Positions 23,001 to 34,390 of a stretch of 64,000 bases of DNA are shown piece by piece. The DNA comes from Endothia cerciana. Taxonomy: Eukaryota; Ascomycota; Sordariomycetes; Diaporthales; Cryphonectriaceae. The position numbers were made by a program, and so were the translations under genes. Every line of letters starts with the position of its first letter. Positions within the stretch are counted from its first letter, which is position 1. Location: contig JALRMH010000001.1 of the NCBI GenBank assembly GCA_026119935.1, positions 434,001 to 498,000 of the forward strand, read 5' to 3'. Below the pieces are notes generated by a model. That model was not told the origin of the DNA. It saw only the letters and a list, made by a program, of their open reading frames with translations, and searched no databases.

Positions 23001-26000
23001 CAGCCATCGCTGCCAACGCTTCCGCCCCATGCAAGCGTGCCGCGGCCGTACCGCTGTGCATACACGGAAGGCCCCCAACGGACCGGACAGATGGTTCTCC
23101 GCTTCTTCCACGTTGTCGTCATAATCTACAGACGATGGCTCGGACGATCTACCCAAGCAAGTTCATATCAGAGACGTGCGACGAGGACTTTCTTCCAGGT
23201 AGCAATGTGGCCTGCTCGGACCAGGGTACCGAAGTCGGATGGCTCTGAGCCCAGCGTTGACCGCTATGTTGCTATGGCAAGACACTTTTTGAACAGCCTA
23301 CCCTCCGATTTCCGGAAGACCAGACCCCGGGTGTAAAGGTTTCCAAGCTTGGACTCTGATCTCTTGCTCCACGACCTCGAGGGCCCAACCTCAGGATGCG
23401 CAATGACCGGCATAATCTACAAGGTGACCCAACTTCTCCAATGGTCAGGGCTGAGCTTGCGCACGGATCTCTGTCCGCTTTCTCCGCCCAATCCCAACCC
23501 ATGGAGTATCATCAGCTTCATTTATAGGGAACATGTTTTCGCCCGTTTAGGAAATGATGTGTCTCCATGCCCCCCTACCTCATCTTGGGTTACTCAACCA
23601 ATAGTCGATGTGATATGTGCAATCCGGGGGCCAGCCTCGCAGCCTCGGGAATGTCCATTAGGCCACCACCTCGATTATCGTAGGTTCCTCACCATACCAA
23701 AAGGGATGAGCGGCGCTGGTGGGGGAAGATCCCGGGCTGCGCCGTCGCCCTGGCTGCCTGGCCAGCCTTTTCGACGCTGTCCAATCCTGGGACCGTAACT
23801 GTCCTGCCGTCTATTCGGGATCCAGTTCAGGATCAAAAGATCGGCTCCAGGGCCATGATTCATGTGGCAGCTCGATTGATGCGGCCTATGGCGGATCCCA
23901 TTCTCCATATCGACGGCGTCCTCGGTTTCCCACCCTCCCAATAGCCACTCGCGACAGGGGCAGACCCAGCAGTTGAGGGTCAATGTTCAAGACGGTCATT
24001 ATCGCTCCCTCGCGACGTCTTCGATGTCATGGCTCCCAGGCCTAATTCCCACATGTCTTGTGGCGACGGCGTTGTGCCTCCTGAGGAATCTGCCCAGCCC
24101 ACGTCGCCGACGACCACCTTGGAACGGGGCCTGGGGTAGGGCACAATTCCAGCCACAAGCGGCTCCCGCTAACGGGGTGGTGTGCGGATTACTGAGCTGC
24201 CTTGTAACATAGTACGGCTTGGTCCATCTAAAATTCACCGCAGAACTTCAACACCGGGTTTTACCAGCATGATCCGTTATCGCAACCCTCTATTCCTACA
24301 TTATGTTATTATAGTACGTAGTATGCCTGCCACTCTCGGCATGTGAGATATCATTTATGACACGAACCTGTTACTGACAGCTGAGTAGCGAGATAAATCG
24401 ACATGGGCACCGAGGAAACCGAAGGACCAATTTTTTGTGGGTCGCGCCACTTGGACCCTGGCGGTTGATATGGCCAGACTTGAGCTCTCAACAACTTGAT
24501 GCTTTAGCGCAACCGAGCCAGCCCTTGTGTAGACGTCTTGATTCGGTCTTCGCCCATGGCAGGTGGGTGGATTTTCATAAAAGCGAGCTCTGCCATTCGG
24601 GCGTCGCGAAACGGCCAGTGCCTCTCTCCGAGTCACCCATCTACTACGGCTCTGGTGGCTTCATTGGTTCCGCATCCCCGACCCCATCATGTGAGGCCGT
24701 GCCTGGGGAAGCAGCGAGGCCAAAAAGAGTACTCCGTAAATTACTCGTCCTCCCTACGGCCAGCCGACCGTCTGTGAGATGTTCTTTTTGCGGAGCCGTT
24801 GATAACCCTCAGACCCACTTCCTTGTGCCAGGGAGGGGTGTGCCTAACGTTCGGCCGAGTGGGACTGAATTGGTTCGTGAAGATCTTCACCGGTCCCACA
24901 AGACATGGAGACCGACAAAGATCTTGTGTGCGGAGGTTCTCATGAAGACTAATTTTTCCCTGCAACAGGACCCGGCCAGCCCGTCTTGTCTCCCCAGTCG
25001 TTCAAAAGAAATGCGCATCATGTGCACGTTGTGGGCCGAAATGAACACACACGAGGTCCGAAGGGACGAATATGCTCCCCTGTCTTTGAAACTGACCGCA
25101 ATTCACGCTCTCCATGTGAACGGCCGAGACCAAACGTGGGCCGCGGCGCAAGCCCGAGACAGCGTCCTCGTGGGTTCGGGCTGAAGGACAAAAATATTGC
25201 CCAACCTGAGCCAAGGTCTCACACCTTGCCACGCTTGATCGACGCAATTGATCCTTCTTGGAATGGGCCGAACTGTCGGTGAGCCGCGAGGCAGGGTGAG
25301 GCGGGGAGCTCTTCGTCGTCATCGTCGTCATCTTCCCAGGCGCCGGTGGCTGAGCCGACCTGCCGTCTTCGAGCGGTCATGCCTCACGTGGATACTTTTT
25401 TCTTTTTCTTTTCCTTTCACGATCGCCTCAGGCAGCTGACGAGGAACCTCCGCGTGCGGGAAGGTTGGACAGGGAGGCAACCGCTGGCTGGCTGGGTCCC
25501 ACTGGGACAATTCCCTGCAGTTTGCTCGGCACACGCCTCTTGTCCTCCCTCGCAAGTCGCTTCTCACTCATGCACTCTACCACAACGGGACCCGACCCGA
25601 CTCAGCGCGGAACCGGTACCGAGTGGTCTTGAGCATCCCGAAGTTGTGACTGCTTTTGATTGCGTGCCTGGTATTCCGTGTATGGCTTGTAGCGATAAAT
25701 GAATGCAACATCCGCCATGTAAACGGGTGTGGGCACAGGTCCCTCGCATATGCACCTTGCGCGGAGAAGCTTGCGGACACGGGCCGACAAATGGCATCTG
25801 CACGAACTGCCCAACTGTGGATTACCTGCCGGCCGCATCTCGACAAGAAAAAAAAGCGAGGCTTGAGCTAAAGACCCTGTCGGCCTGGGGATTGGCCGCA
25901 GATACTGCATCCGCCGTTGCTCGATACCCATGCTCGTAATGCAGGCGCACCGAAGTAACCGTGTCCGCTGGGCAGGCCTCGGCGGTCTTTCCTCAGACAG

Positions 26001-27884
26001 TCGAGTTCAGCTCCGGCCGCAAGCCACAGGAACAGCGCTGCACAGGTCAGGTGCTTCCTACCGTGGTCACGATGTATGCCGTACACCGAGTCAATTGGAC
26101 GCTCACAAGGCAGGGATCGGGGATCGTTCAGACCGTACGGCCTCTTGTGCCTCGACTCCAGGACTAGGCCGCCGGGCGAATCCGTCCCTCTAGAGAGTCT
26201 CGACTGTTAAGGGCGAGTACGGACCGCTTCCGCAGTGCACAGGTGACCTTGACTGGAAGGTCAACATCGTCCACACCTGTGAGATGCTCGGGAAGCCAAC
26301 GGTGGCACACCGAGGGCAGGAGGGGGGGGGGGGCGACCCAAAGGTCTACGGGAGCCGGGGCTCTTCACCCCCCTTGTCGGCTTGACAAGATTTGTGCCGG
26401 CCCTTGCTGAGTATTCCCATCGGGTAACCCAGAAGGGCCGAGCTAGTCAGGTCAACCGTTGCCTGCTGTGAGATTGAGATCCATGTAGGTTGAGGAAGCA
26501 CAAGATGAGGGGATGCGTCTGATCCAGCATGCCCGCGCTCTGTCTAGTGCCGTCCTCGCATGAAAGCCCACAGCTTACTGGCACGTTGTCTTCCGGCACC
26601 CAGCGTCCAGATGGAATGTACACCACACACTCCTACATAGTATATGGGACGGTGGATGCGGCCAGAACTCGAGAACGACGGCCAACGGCGAGGCTCGATG
26701 CCGTAATGCAGTAGCTCATCAGCCGTCGTCCACTCCCCAGCGGACCGAATGCGAATATGCAGCTTAGAGTGATAGTGAAAACCTGCATAGGACACACCCT
26801 CCCGTCCCGGGGAAGCTGTGGATACCGATCCCCTCACCCTCACCCTCACCCTCCTCCATGCTTCCTCCTTCAGCGTCGCATCCGGTTTTCCTCATCCCAG
26901 ACCCTGTCATGATGCCCTTGGCCCTGGTCCCCGGAGTTTTCCCATGGCGAGGTGATCCATGCCTCCCTAGCCGTCGAGTGGTCCTACGTTCACGGTCGGC
27001 GCTTGAGTTTGACCAATCATGGCTGTTGGCCCTCCATCAGCCTCACCAATCACCAGCCGGAAGGGCACATCGCGCAACCTCGCTGCAGCTCCCATGCTAT
27101 CTCTGGACTCCCTGATGCCCGACCTCCAGCCAACCAGCCGGTGAGTCTTGCTCGCTTGCCGCTGTGCGGAGCAGGCCTGTCTACACCATGAACATTGCCA
27201 AAAATACCCTGGAAACGCACCATCACGGTGCGCCATCGGGTGCTGCTCGTGGTGGGTTGCCAGACACATGCCTGGCCAGACTGCGGAGTCCTGCCGGGAC
27301 AAGCTCGATCGCGGACCCTCCAGTCGTCGCATCCACCCGCCCGACTCCGGTGCAGGTGTGCTTTTCTCGTCACCAAGGGATTCGGCTATGCCCAAAGATC
27401 CCCAGGGGACGAGCGACCCCACCGCAACCTCTATCTGGGCGAAACACACCTCTCCTCTGCCCGCCATCCATCACATCTGTGACCGACAGTTGACATGCAT
27501 ATGCCGGTGCTGTGATGCTCCATACCTCCCAGTCCTTCTTGCACTCCGCTCGCACGACAGCGGTGTTGGTCTTGTCTCTGCCATACATAACCTCGTGTAG
27601 GCGCCCGTTGCCCGATCAAAGACCTCTTTTGACCGGTCTTTTCTCGATTTTGCGACCTGCTTGGATTATATGAGCATAAGCGGGCATTCCCCTCTTTCCA
27701 CTGCCTTCCTCGCCACCAGGAAACACTGTCGAGGGCGGACAAAGGCATCCTCTCCTGTTATCTACAACTGGTTCTTGTTTCGGTTTTAGACCAGTCACCC
27801 CGCCGGCAACGGCACCTTTGACGGGCATACCGGGTAGTGTTTGATACATATCCGCCGGCGCCGACCGCCGAGGTAACACAGAAA
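20040..27884. other. Almost 8 kb gene-free divergent intergenic region
   Basis: It separates the divergently transcribed Zn2Cys6 and SAM-PH genes. Open frames exist (the longest about 300 codons at 20203-21126) but have Pro/Arg/Ser-rich composition, no domains and no intron-exon logic. Base composition is not obviously AT-biased, so it does not look like mutated transposon DNA. It carries long G/C runs (20180-20191, 21013-21028, 22005-22019, 26323-26332) and TA palindromic patches (20477-20487, 24309-24326, 26632-26646). Confidence 0.55.
26824..26849. repeat. Short CCCTCA tandem repeat
   Basis: About four CCCTCA hexamers. It resembles a degenerate telomere-type hexamer but is too short to interpret. 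Confidence 0.6.
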
Positions 27885-30692
27885 ATGGTGAGCTCAGGAG
27901 CACCCACAAAGCACGATGGAGGCGCACATCACCTAACACTCACGCTCTAGGAAACAATGTCACGGCACGCCATGGCCGAAAGACCACATCGAGAGATGGT
28001 GGAGAAGTCGCGCTTCCGCGAGACCTTCTTCTCGCTGAAGAGCGTGGCGCAACAAAGGCCCGACTCTGTCCACACTGAGTTTATGGAGACGGACTGGGAC
28101 GAGGACGACATACTCAGTGAGATGGAGGAGGACGGTGGGAGTTCACCGCGGCACAGTCTCGACTCTGTAAGTCACCTGATGCGCATTTGCTGTTGTCGTG
28201 TCCGTATCACTGAGACTTTGTCTCTGAGTCTGCGACCCCTCTGGAATGATTGTCTTCCCCAGAATATACTCCCCCCCATGTGAAGGTCCATAGGTCACTA
28301 ACGCTGTGCCATGTCTAGTCTGGCCGCCCAAGTATGACAACACTATCAACCTACGATGAAGTTCGCACGCCAGACCAGCGCTCATTTGCGCGCTTTGAGA
28401 TGGGACCAGACCCGATGAAGCCAACCCTTGGCCCAAGAGGACCTCACCTGTTCCGCAGCTCTGTCAGCTCGACAAGCTCGCTGGAGTTTCAGAATACGCT
28501 GTCGCTCTCCCCCATCACGCCCAAAGCGCCCGGTCGGGATGCCGAGTTTCAGCTACCCATCTCCTTTGACCTGGACTTGCAGACACCGAGGACGGCGATA
28601 CACACTGGGCCGGTGAGGTTTACCAGCGCCAAGCTGGACACCTCAAGCCTGGCCGAGTGGGCGCCGGAGAAGGTTGCGCAGTGGATGCTCAATGCCGGCG
28701 TTGAGCTGCAGTTTGCGGAAAAGTTCGTCGAGAATGACATCAACGGCGCGATCTTGATCACATTGAAATTCGAAGACTTGAAGGAGCTTGGCATCGCCTC
28801 TTTTGGGGTCAGAACCAAGGTGTGGGAGGAAATTGCCAGGATGAGGGATATCCAGGCCGCGCCTCCAGAGCCTGAGACGCCGATTGAGGACGAGCCGAGC
28901 AGAGAAGTGAAGAGGGAGCAGAAGAGACAGGAACGAAAGGAGAATGGTGGAGATGTAAAGCGCAGCCAGAGCAGTCGGCGGCGGAAGCACCAAAACGAGG
29001 ACACCATCCGGCCTGGAGAGTCCGTCTCCATCGTCGGCATCGAGCAGGTGCTGCCAAAACCCCACCACTGCTCCAAGGGCGAGAAGTGTCGCAAGTGGCA
29101 GAAGCAGCAGCGCATGATCGAGGCGTTCAAGAACGACCACCCCTTTGTCAATCTGGACAGTGGCGGCGTTGTCATGGTCGCTGGCGACCCCGGGAACCCC
29201 GCAACCGCCAGAGCCATCAAGCCAGAAGACGAGGTTGTCTTCCGACCCGTCTCTGACGCCGTGCCCTCAGTGGTCGCATCTTCTGACATCCTCGGCTCTG
29301 AGGGGCTGCCTCCGCTCCAGTATCTTCAGCAGGCGACCCTGAGGAATGCTCAAGCCCGAGAGCAGCAGAACAACATCCAGCAGTTCCTTGAGCTGCAACA
29401 CCAGATCGCCGCGGCCGCAGGCGAAGATGTCCCGCCAACCCCGCCGTTCGAGATGCTGCCTCCCAGGAAGGCAGCACCTCATAGCGGCCTCAAGGCCCTC
29501 TCAAAACTGTCTATCCCATCTCAGACAAACCCATCGGTTGAAGAACTACCTGGTTCAGCCTGCCCGGGTTCAGCCTGCCCTGGGTCAGCGTACCCACCTG
29601 CCTCAGCGTATCCTCCCTCCGCGCACACCTTTGGGCCTTCACAGCCCTTCTATGCCGCGCAGCAACGTCAAGCATCTCTGCCGACACCTTCTCCCTCCCC
29701 GGACTCACGCTCACAGACGCCGACTGGAGTCTATCGTTTCGGCACACCGTTCTCGGAGATGGACGTGCCGGTGACTGCGCACTATTCCATGGCACCCGTT
29801 GCCCGAGACGTCTCACAGTCTGTGCCACCAGAGATGAACTACCACACCGCTACCAACCCACCGCCGCGCTCCCTCTCTCGGTCTACCTGCCGCAGGCCCT
29901 CCTTCATGGCCATGCCCTCAGTGGACGAGAACATGGCGACCCCCATCGAGCCACCCCGGCGCAACATCCCCTCGCCAATCGAGGCGACCATGACATCTCC
30001 TCGGTCCAGACAGCCGCGCGCCCTGCAAGCTCCTCCTCGAGCTCCCTGGCCCTGGTCCCCTCCCGCCACAGGCCGTCAATTCGAGACAGCCATCGCACCC
30101 ATCCCTAAAGCATACGGAGGCAGCTCCTCGGACTACTTCAGCAGCAGCCACAGCGGCGGCAGCAGCAGCACCGGCAGCACCGGCAGCACCAGCACCAGCA
30201 CCAGCACTAGTACCAGCAAGCAGCACACGCCCAACAGCAGCATCTCCTCCGGCAGCATGGCCAACCCGTCCGCGCTCGCGGGCCACCCCAAGGACCTGGA
30301 CGGCTACCAGTACCAGGGGTACATGAAGAAGCGCAAGACCAAGATGCTCCGGCACGAGTGGCACGAGCAGTACGTGACCCTCAAGGGGACGCGCCTGGCG
30401 GTGCACAAGGACCGGCGCGAGGTCGACCGCACGCTCGAGTACATCGACATCGACGACTACGCGATCGCCTGCGCGGGCCTGGCGTCGACGAGCAAGCTCA
30501 ACGCGGCCTTCAAGGCCATGAGCATCCGCAAGGACAAGGGCATGTCCAAGGAGGACATCGCCGCGTTCAGCTTCCAGCTGATCCCGCAGGGGGACGTGAA
30601 GGGCGGCGTCAGGATCAGGAAGAGGGAGAGCTCGCTGTCGTCCGGGGTGCCGCCGCACCGCCGGAACGGGAGCCTGGATGATGCGGCGCTGC

Positions 30693-30724
<32 letters not shown>

Positions 30725-30874
30725 GAGGCGTCGAACGGCACGGGCAAGACGCACCACTTCGCGGTGCGGAGCCGTGACGAGAGGATTGACTGGATGAGGG
30801 AGTTGATGCTGGCCAAGGCCCTGAGGCAGAAGGGCGAGGGGTTCGAGGTCAGCGTGAACGGCAACATGATCTAG
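27885..30874 (+). CDS. SAM- and PH-domain scaffold protein
   Basis: Exons 27885-27887 (ATG only), 27951-28166 and 28319-30874 join in frame to 924 residues. If the first exon is untranslated, translation starts at 27957 and the protein loses only three residues. Intron 1 (63 nt) has GTGAGC, CTAAC and CTAG signals; intron 2 has GTAAGT, CTAAC and CTAG. A SAM domain lies at about residues 184-250 (LAEWAPEKVAQWML...LKELGI...VRTKVWEEI). A PH domain occupies about 738-905 (YQGYMKKR...WHEQYVTLKG... and a C-terminal DERIDWMRELMLAKAL helix), split by a long low-complexity insert. Between them are a basic coiled-coil-like stretch, PGSAC repeats and a Ser/Thr run. SAM plus PH without SH3 resembles fungal Boi-like polarity proteins lacking the SH3; a role at the membrane in polarity or signalling is inference. 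Confidence 0.88.
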
Positions 30875-32059
30875 GCTGCCGGTCTCCTTGATCATCGTGA
30901 TGATTTGGGCGTTTCAATTTGCATCTTCGTTGGCGTTTTAGCATGATGAACTTTTTCGTTTTTCTTTCTTTCCTTCCATCTCTCCCTCCCCCCCCCTCTC
31001 TCTTGTTCTTCCCTTCTATATATCTCGCCCTGATACGACACGATACCGATGATACCTTTCTTTCTCATTTCCTCTGTTCCAAAGGCCTCACTGAGCCGCC
31101 GCAAGCATGCTCCCAGCCTGCTGCTAGGCGCGTAGGCTCCAAGTGAGGACCTGTTTCCATTCCAAAAAAAAAACAAAAAAAACCCACGTGCTGGGTCGAT
31201 ATGATTTTTTTTATGAGGCTTGGAAAAGAAGACACAACCCGCTCGCAAGAAGCATTATGAGAGATTCACGATGACTGGATGAGGACATGGAGGAATATCC
31301 GACCCATTACACTCATTTTTGATGGGGTGAGGCAGTTTGATAGCAATTAATTAGGAGAATCTCGTCTGTTCATCTCAGTCGTGCCAGTCACCGTGACACG
31401 CCGCCGCTCATAGCACCCCTAGCTGGTGATGCTATCCAGCAGCCTCATTCTTGAATCAATGCGTCGCCCTAGACAGCTCTATTCTGGGATAATATAATAA
31501 CAAGGCACAAGCATCTGGGAATCGCAGGGCGGTGGACAGGTCTGGCTGCCAGCGTGGCTACGAGACAGCTGAGGGGACGGGGCGCCGCAAAGAGTCTAAA
31601 AGGAAACGCTTGACAGGTTCGATCTCACCCAGGCTGTAACCAAAACCCCACCTAGAAATCTGGCGAGCATGGTTTTCCCTTAAGGAATACAATGTGCACA
31701 CCGCGTTAGACAATTGACCATCCCCCCCCCCAGTGGAGTGGCGAATGCGAACGAGTCATTGATGTAGTCGTCGTGCAAGGCGAGTAAGCATGCGCTTGAT
31801 GGGACGGTTGATGGACGGCGCACGAGGCAAGGAGGGCCTTTGCATTTGCCCTTAGGGCACATTAGGCGAGCAGAGGTCCTTTTCCCATGATAATGCCTAC
31901 ACGCAAGGGATCTTTCAGGTCTACGGTCCGCGACCGCGGGCCTTGCGAACCGTACAAAGACACCATTATGCAATTAGACCTCGTGTCCCGTCTCCAGGCT
32001 CACAGAGGATGCCGTACTTGCTGCACGCCTTCACACATACACCCCACGGGTCCACCGAT
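30875..32059. other. Convergent intergenic region, no gene seen
   Basis: Between the SAM-PH stop and the SHR3 stop. The first 300 bp are pyrimidine-rich 3' flank; the rest shows no conserved frame. Confidence 0.5.
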
Positions 32060-32773
32060 CTACTGCTTCTTCTTGGCCGCGCTCTTCGCCTGCTCCTCCT
32101 GCTGCTCAATGAGCTCGTAGTCATCCAGCTCCTTGCGATCCGCATACCACTGACCGCCCTGCAACACCAGCACACCGACCAGCACCAGGGCCAGGATGGT
32201 ATTGCTCGCCGCCATGACCTTCAGGCTATCCTCCCGCCCCAGGATGACCTCCCCGGTCAGCGGGCCCTCATGCATCTCCTCGAACTTGCCGTCGGCCCAG
32301 AGATCGCTCGACACGGCCCTGAGCCCCTTGACGATGTTGGCGACGTAGACGCCGACGCCGATCAGATACATGACGAGCGAGGCGCCGTCGAAGAGCATGT
32401 TGCTCTCGGAGGGGCGGAACAGCTTGATGAAGAAGCCCATGAAGCCGACGGCCACCATGATGTGCAGCAGGCGGGCGATCAGCGGCGGCGACTGGTGCAT
32501 GAACTTCAGGTGCACCTCGAGCTGGTCGAAGAAGGTGGGCGCGACGGGCGCGGAGGTCCACAGGAGGGGGTAGTCGTAGGGGAACTGGGCGAAGATGATG
32601 CCTAGGAAAAAGCAGACGGCTGCGGTTGGGAGTCAGCAGACAGGCCTCGGAAGGTGCGACGATACCAGGAGGCACTCACGCCCGACAATGAGGAACGTCG
32701 CGAAGGAGCTGGACCCGCGGTAGTCCTTCGACCGTGCGGTCTTGTTGCGGTCAACCTTGAAAATGCCGGACAT
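32060..32773 (-). CDS. SHR3: SHR3-family ER membrane chaperone for amino-acid permeases
   Basis: Exons 32773-32680 and 32619-32060 (60-nt intron with GTGAGT, CTGAC and CGCAG) encode 217 residues, the family size. Four transmembrane helices are visible. The signature between helices 1 and 2 is clear: CFFLGIIFAQFPYDYPLLW, then FDQLEVHLKFMHQSPPLIAR and GFFIKLFRPSESNMLFDGAS. In yeast, Shr3 sits in the ER membrane and is required for folding and COPII packaging of amino-acid permeases. The C-terminus ends KKKQ, a KKxx-type retrieval signal that fits ER residence. The hydrophilic tail is charged and Gln/Glu-rich, as in homologues. Confidence 0.93.
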
Positions 32774-33751
32774 GATGGGATGCGGTCGGGTATCGAGTAA
32801 CACTGGGAGGTCGTTGTGATATGAGATGGTCCCAAATTGATGTCGTCGTTGAGGGGGTTCAACAAACGAGCGGGCGTCGAGTCTCTGTAGGGTCAGCAGG
32901 AACCGAAGAAGCTGTGGCTGCAGCGTGGAGGAAATTTCGTCAGCAGGCTGACAAGCCCGAGATGAGGAATGAATTGATTGTCGTTGGAGCGCCCAGTAAG
33001 CCACTCAGTAGGGGTCTCCCAACCCGATGCGGGCAGGCGGGTAGTGATAAGACCTCACTGGGGCTTACCTAATGGAGACCCCTAAGCATGACCTCAAGCT
33101 CTCTGTCTTTGTATCTTGGGTCCTCTCAGCCAGGCCACCCTGATGCATGCACAAACCTACGCAGTCCCAACAGAGGTCAATTGCTGCTCAGCATGGATAT
33201 CGCACTCCTACAGAGCATCGTTCTTCTATTACTAGCACTGGTTAACAGCAATGTTGCCATCACAGTCATCTGTTCAGATATTACCCTGGATGCGGAAGAC
33301 ATAAAGATTCTGCAATGCTCCTATATTCGTTATACCTCGCCGAGATACTCAATATTAGTGCCCTTTTTTCTCATATCTTCCGTGTGCCATCTAGCCTCTG
33401 TCATTCAGAGTGCCCGTGTGCCTCTATAAGTAAAATAAGTTTAGCCTCACATCAAGTCCCGAGGTCTTAAGAGAAGCTAAGACTGACTCTGTTTTGCTTG
33501 CTACTGTTTCCAGCAGACCCGTCCCGTTCATCGTAAGATCAACTCAGCTTCAAAGGCCATTCGACAAAGTATCTGCTAGCTCAGAAGTCCCCATAGCGCC
33601 AAAGCCTCAGCATCAAAGCCTTAGGAATATCCTCAGCCGGCAGCCCTTTGTTCCACAGCAGACTTGTCATCGTTCACCACCTGGGCAGTCAAGGCGGGGA
33701 ACTTCCAACCAGCTGCAGCTCACTTGCCTTCAACATGCATCCAATACAGAT
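32774..33751. other. Intergenic region grading into an AT-richer island
   Basis: From about 33080 the base composition drops visibly in GC compared with flanking DNA. A perfect 11-bp inverted repeat (33009-33019 and 33074-33084) marks its left edge. No gene is supported; a 113-codon frame at 33088-33429 has no recognisable content. Confidence 0.5.
33009..33084. repeat. Perfect 11-bp inverted repeat, 54-bp spacer
   Basis: TAGGGGTCTCC at 33009-33019 is the exact reverse complement of GGAGACCCCTA at 33074-33084. Confidence 0.9.
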
Positions 33752-34039
33752 CTACATCAATAAAACTTGGTCAGTTAAACCACTTCCACACTGGGAGCAT
33801 ATAGGTAGATGTTTAGAAGGAGTCGAAGGAGGACATCAAAGAGGGAAGTATACAATACCTACTGAGCTGATAATATCTGGTTTCACATTCTTGTTGACCA
33901 TGTTACAGTCATACTTCTTCCTGAAGATTCTCTTGACGCGTAGGCTAAGACATGGTCTCTCCTCCACCCACTCGTCGATGAGCGGCTGAGGACAGTCAGA
34001 GCCGACGCAGACCCGCTGCCTGGTGATCTGAAAGCACAT
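33752..34039 (-). CDS. Possible small Cys-containing protein (2 exons)
   Basis: Exons 34039-33863 and 33790-33752 would encode 71 residues. The 72-nt intron has GTAGGT and CCCAG signals. The peptide begins MCFQITRQRVCVGSDCP, contains EWVEERPCLSLRVKRI and KKYDCNM, and the splice adds a CG pair near the end. Spaced cysteines with a CFQ/CYxI start recall small Cys-rich proteins common in Sordariomycetes, but I know no named family for certain. There is no signal peptide. It lies in the AT-richer island between SHR3 and the SBPase-like gene, so a decayed gene is also possible. Confidence 0.4.
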
Positions 34040-34390
34040 GATGTCGGCTGAGGTTTATCGAGTCACATCTACGGAGGGGAAACTGGTTACCTAGAAATAG
34101 AACACTACATGCATATTTCAATCACGGAGAGTCACTGGGGATTCCGAGGCTGCCTAGTCGCTCCTCGCTCTGTCTCCTTGTTCTCAGCTGCATATTTCTC
34201 GGTCAAAGGGGCCTTTATGAGAGTGAGAACAATACCATTATTAGCCAGTCTCAAAGGACCGCCTCCTAGTCGGTCTACCAGGCCCTCTCATCGGATCGTG
34301 AGCCATATACAGAGCAGTGTTTTTCTATAACAGTGCTCGGCCCAGTGAACGTATACCCTAGGGTAGATCTACCCCTGAAATGGACCAAGT
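34040..34390. other. Short intergenic region with a 14-bp palindrome
   Basis: No gene seen. GGGTAGATCTACCC at 34361-34374 is a perfect palindrome close to the 3' end of the SBPase-like gene. Confidence 0.5.

Noticed and set aside
24435..25184. 249-codon plus-strand open frame containing CSFCG
   Set aside because: A single Cys pair is not a zinc-binding motif, and nothing else supports coding.
26824..26849. Telomere-like hexamers CCCTCA
   Set aside because: Only about four copies, not the fungal TTAGGG/CCCTAA sequence, and the window continues on both sides.
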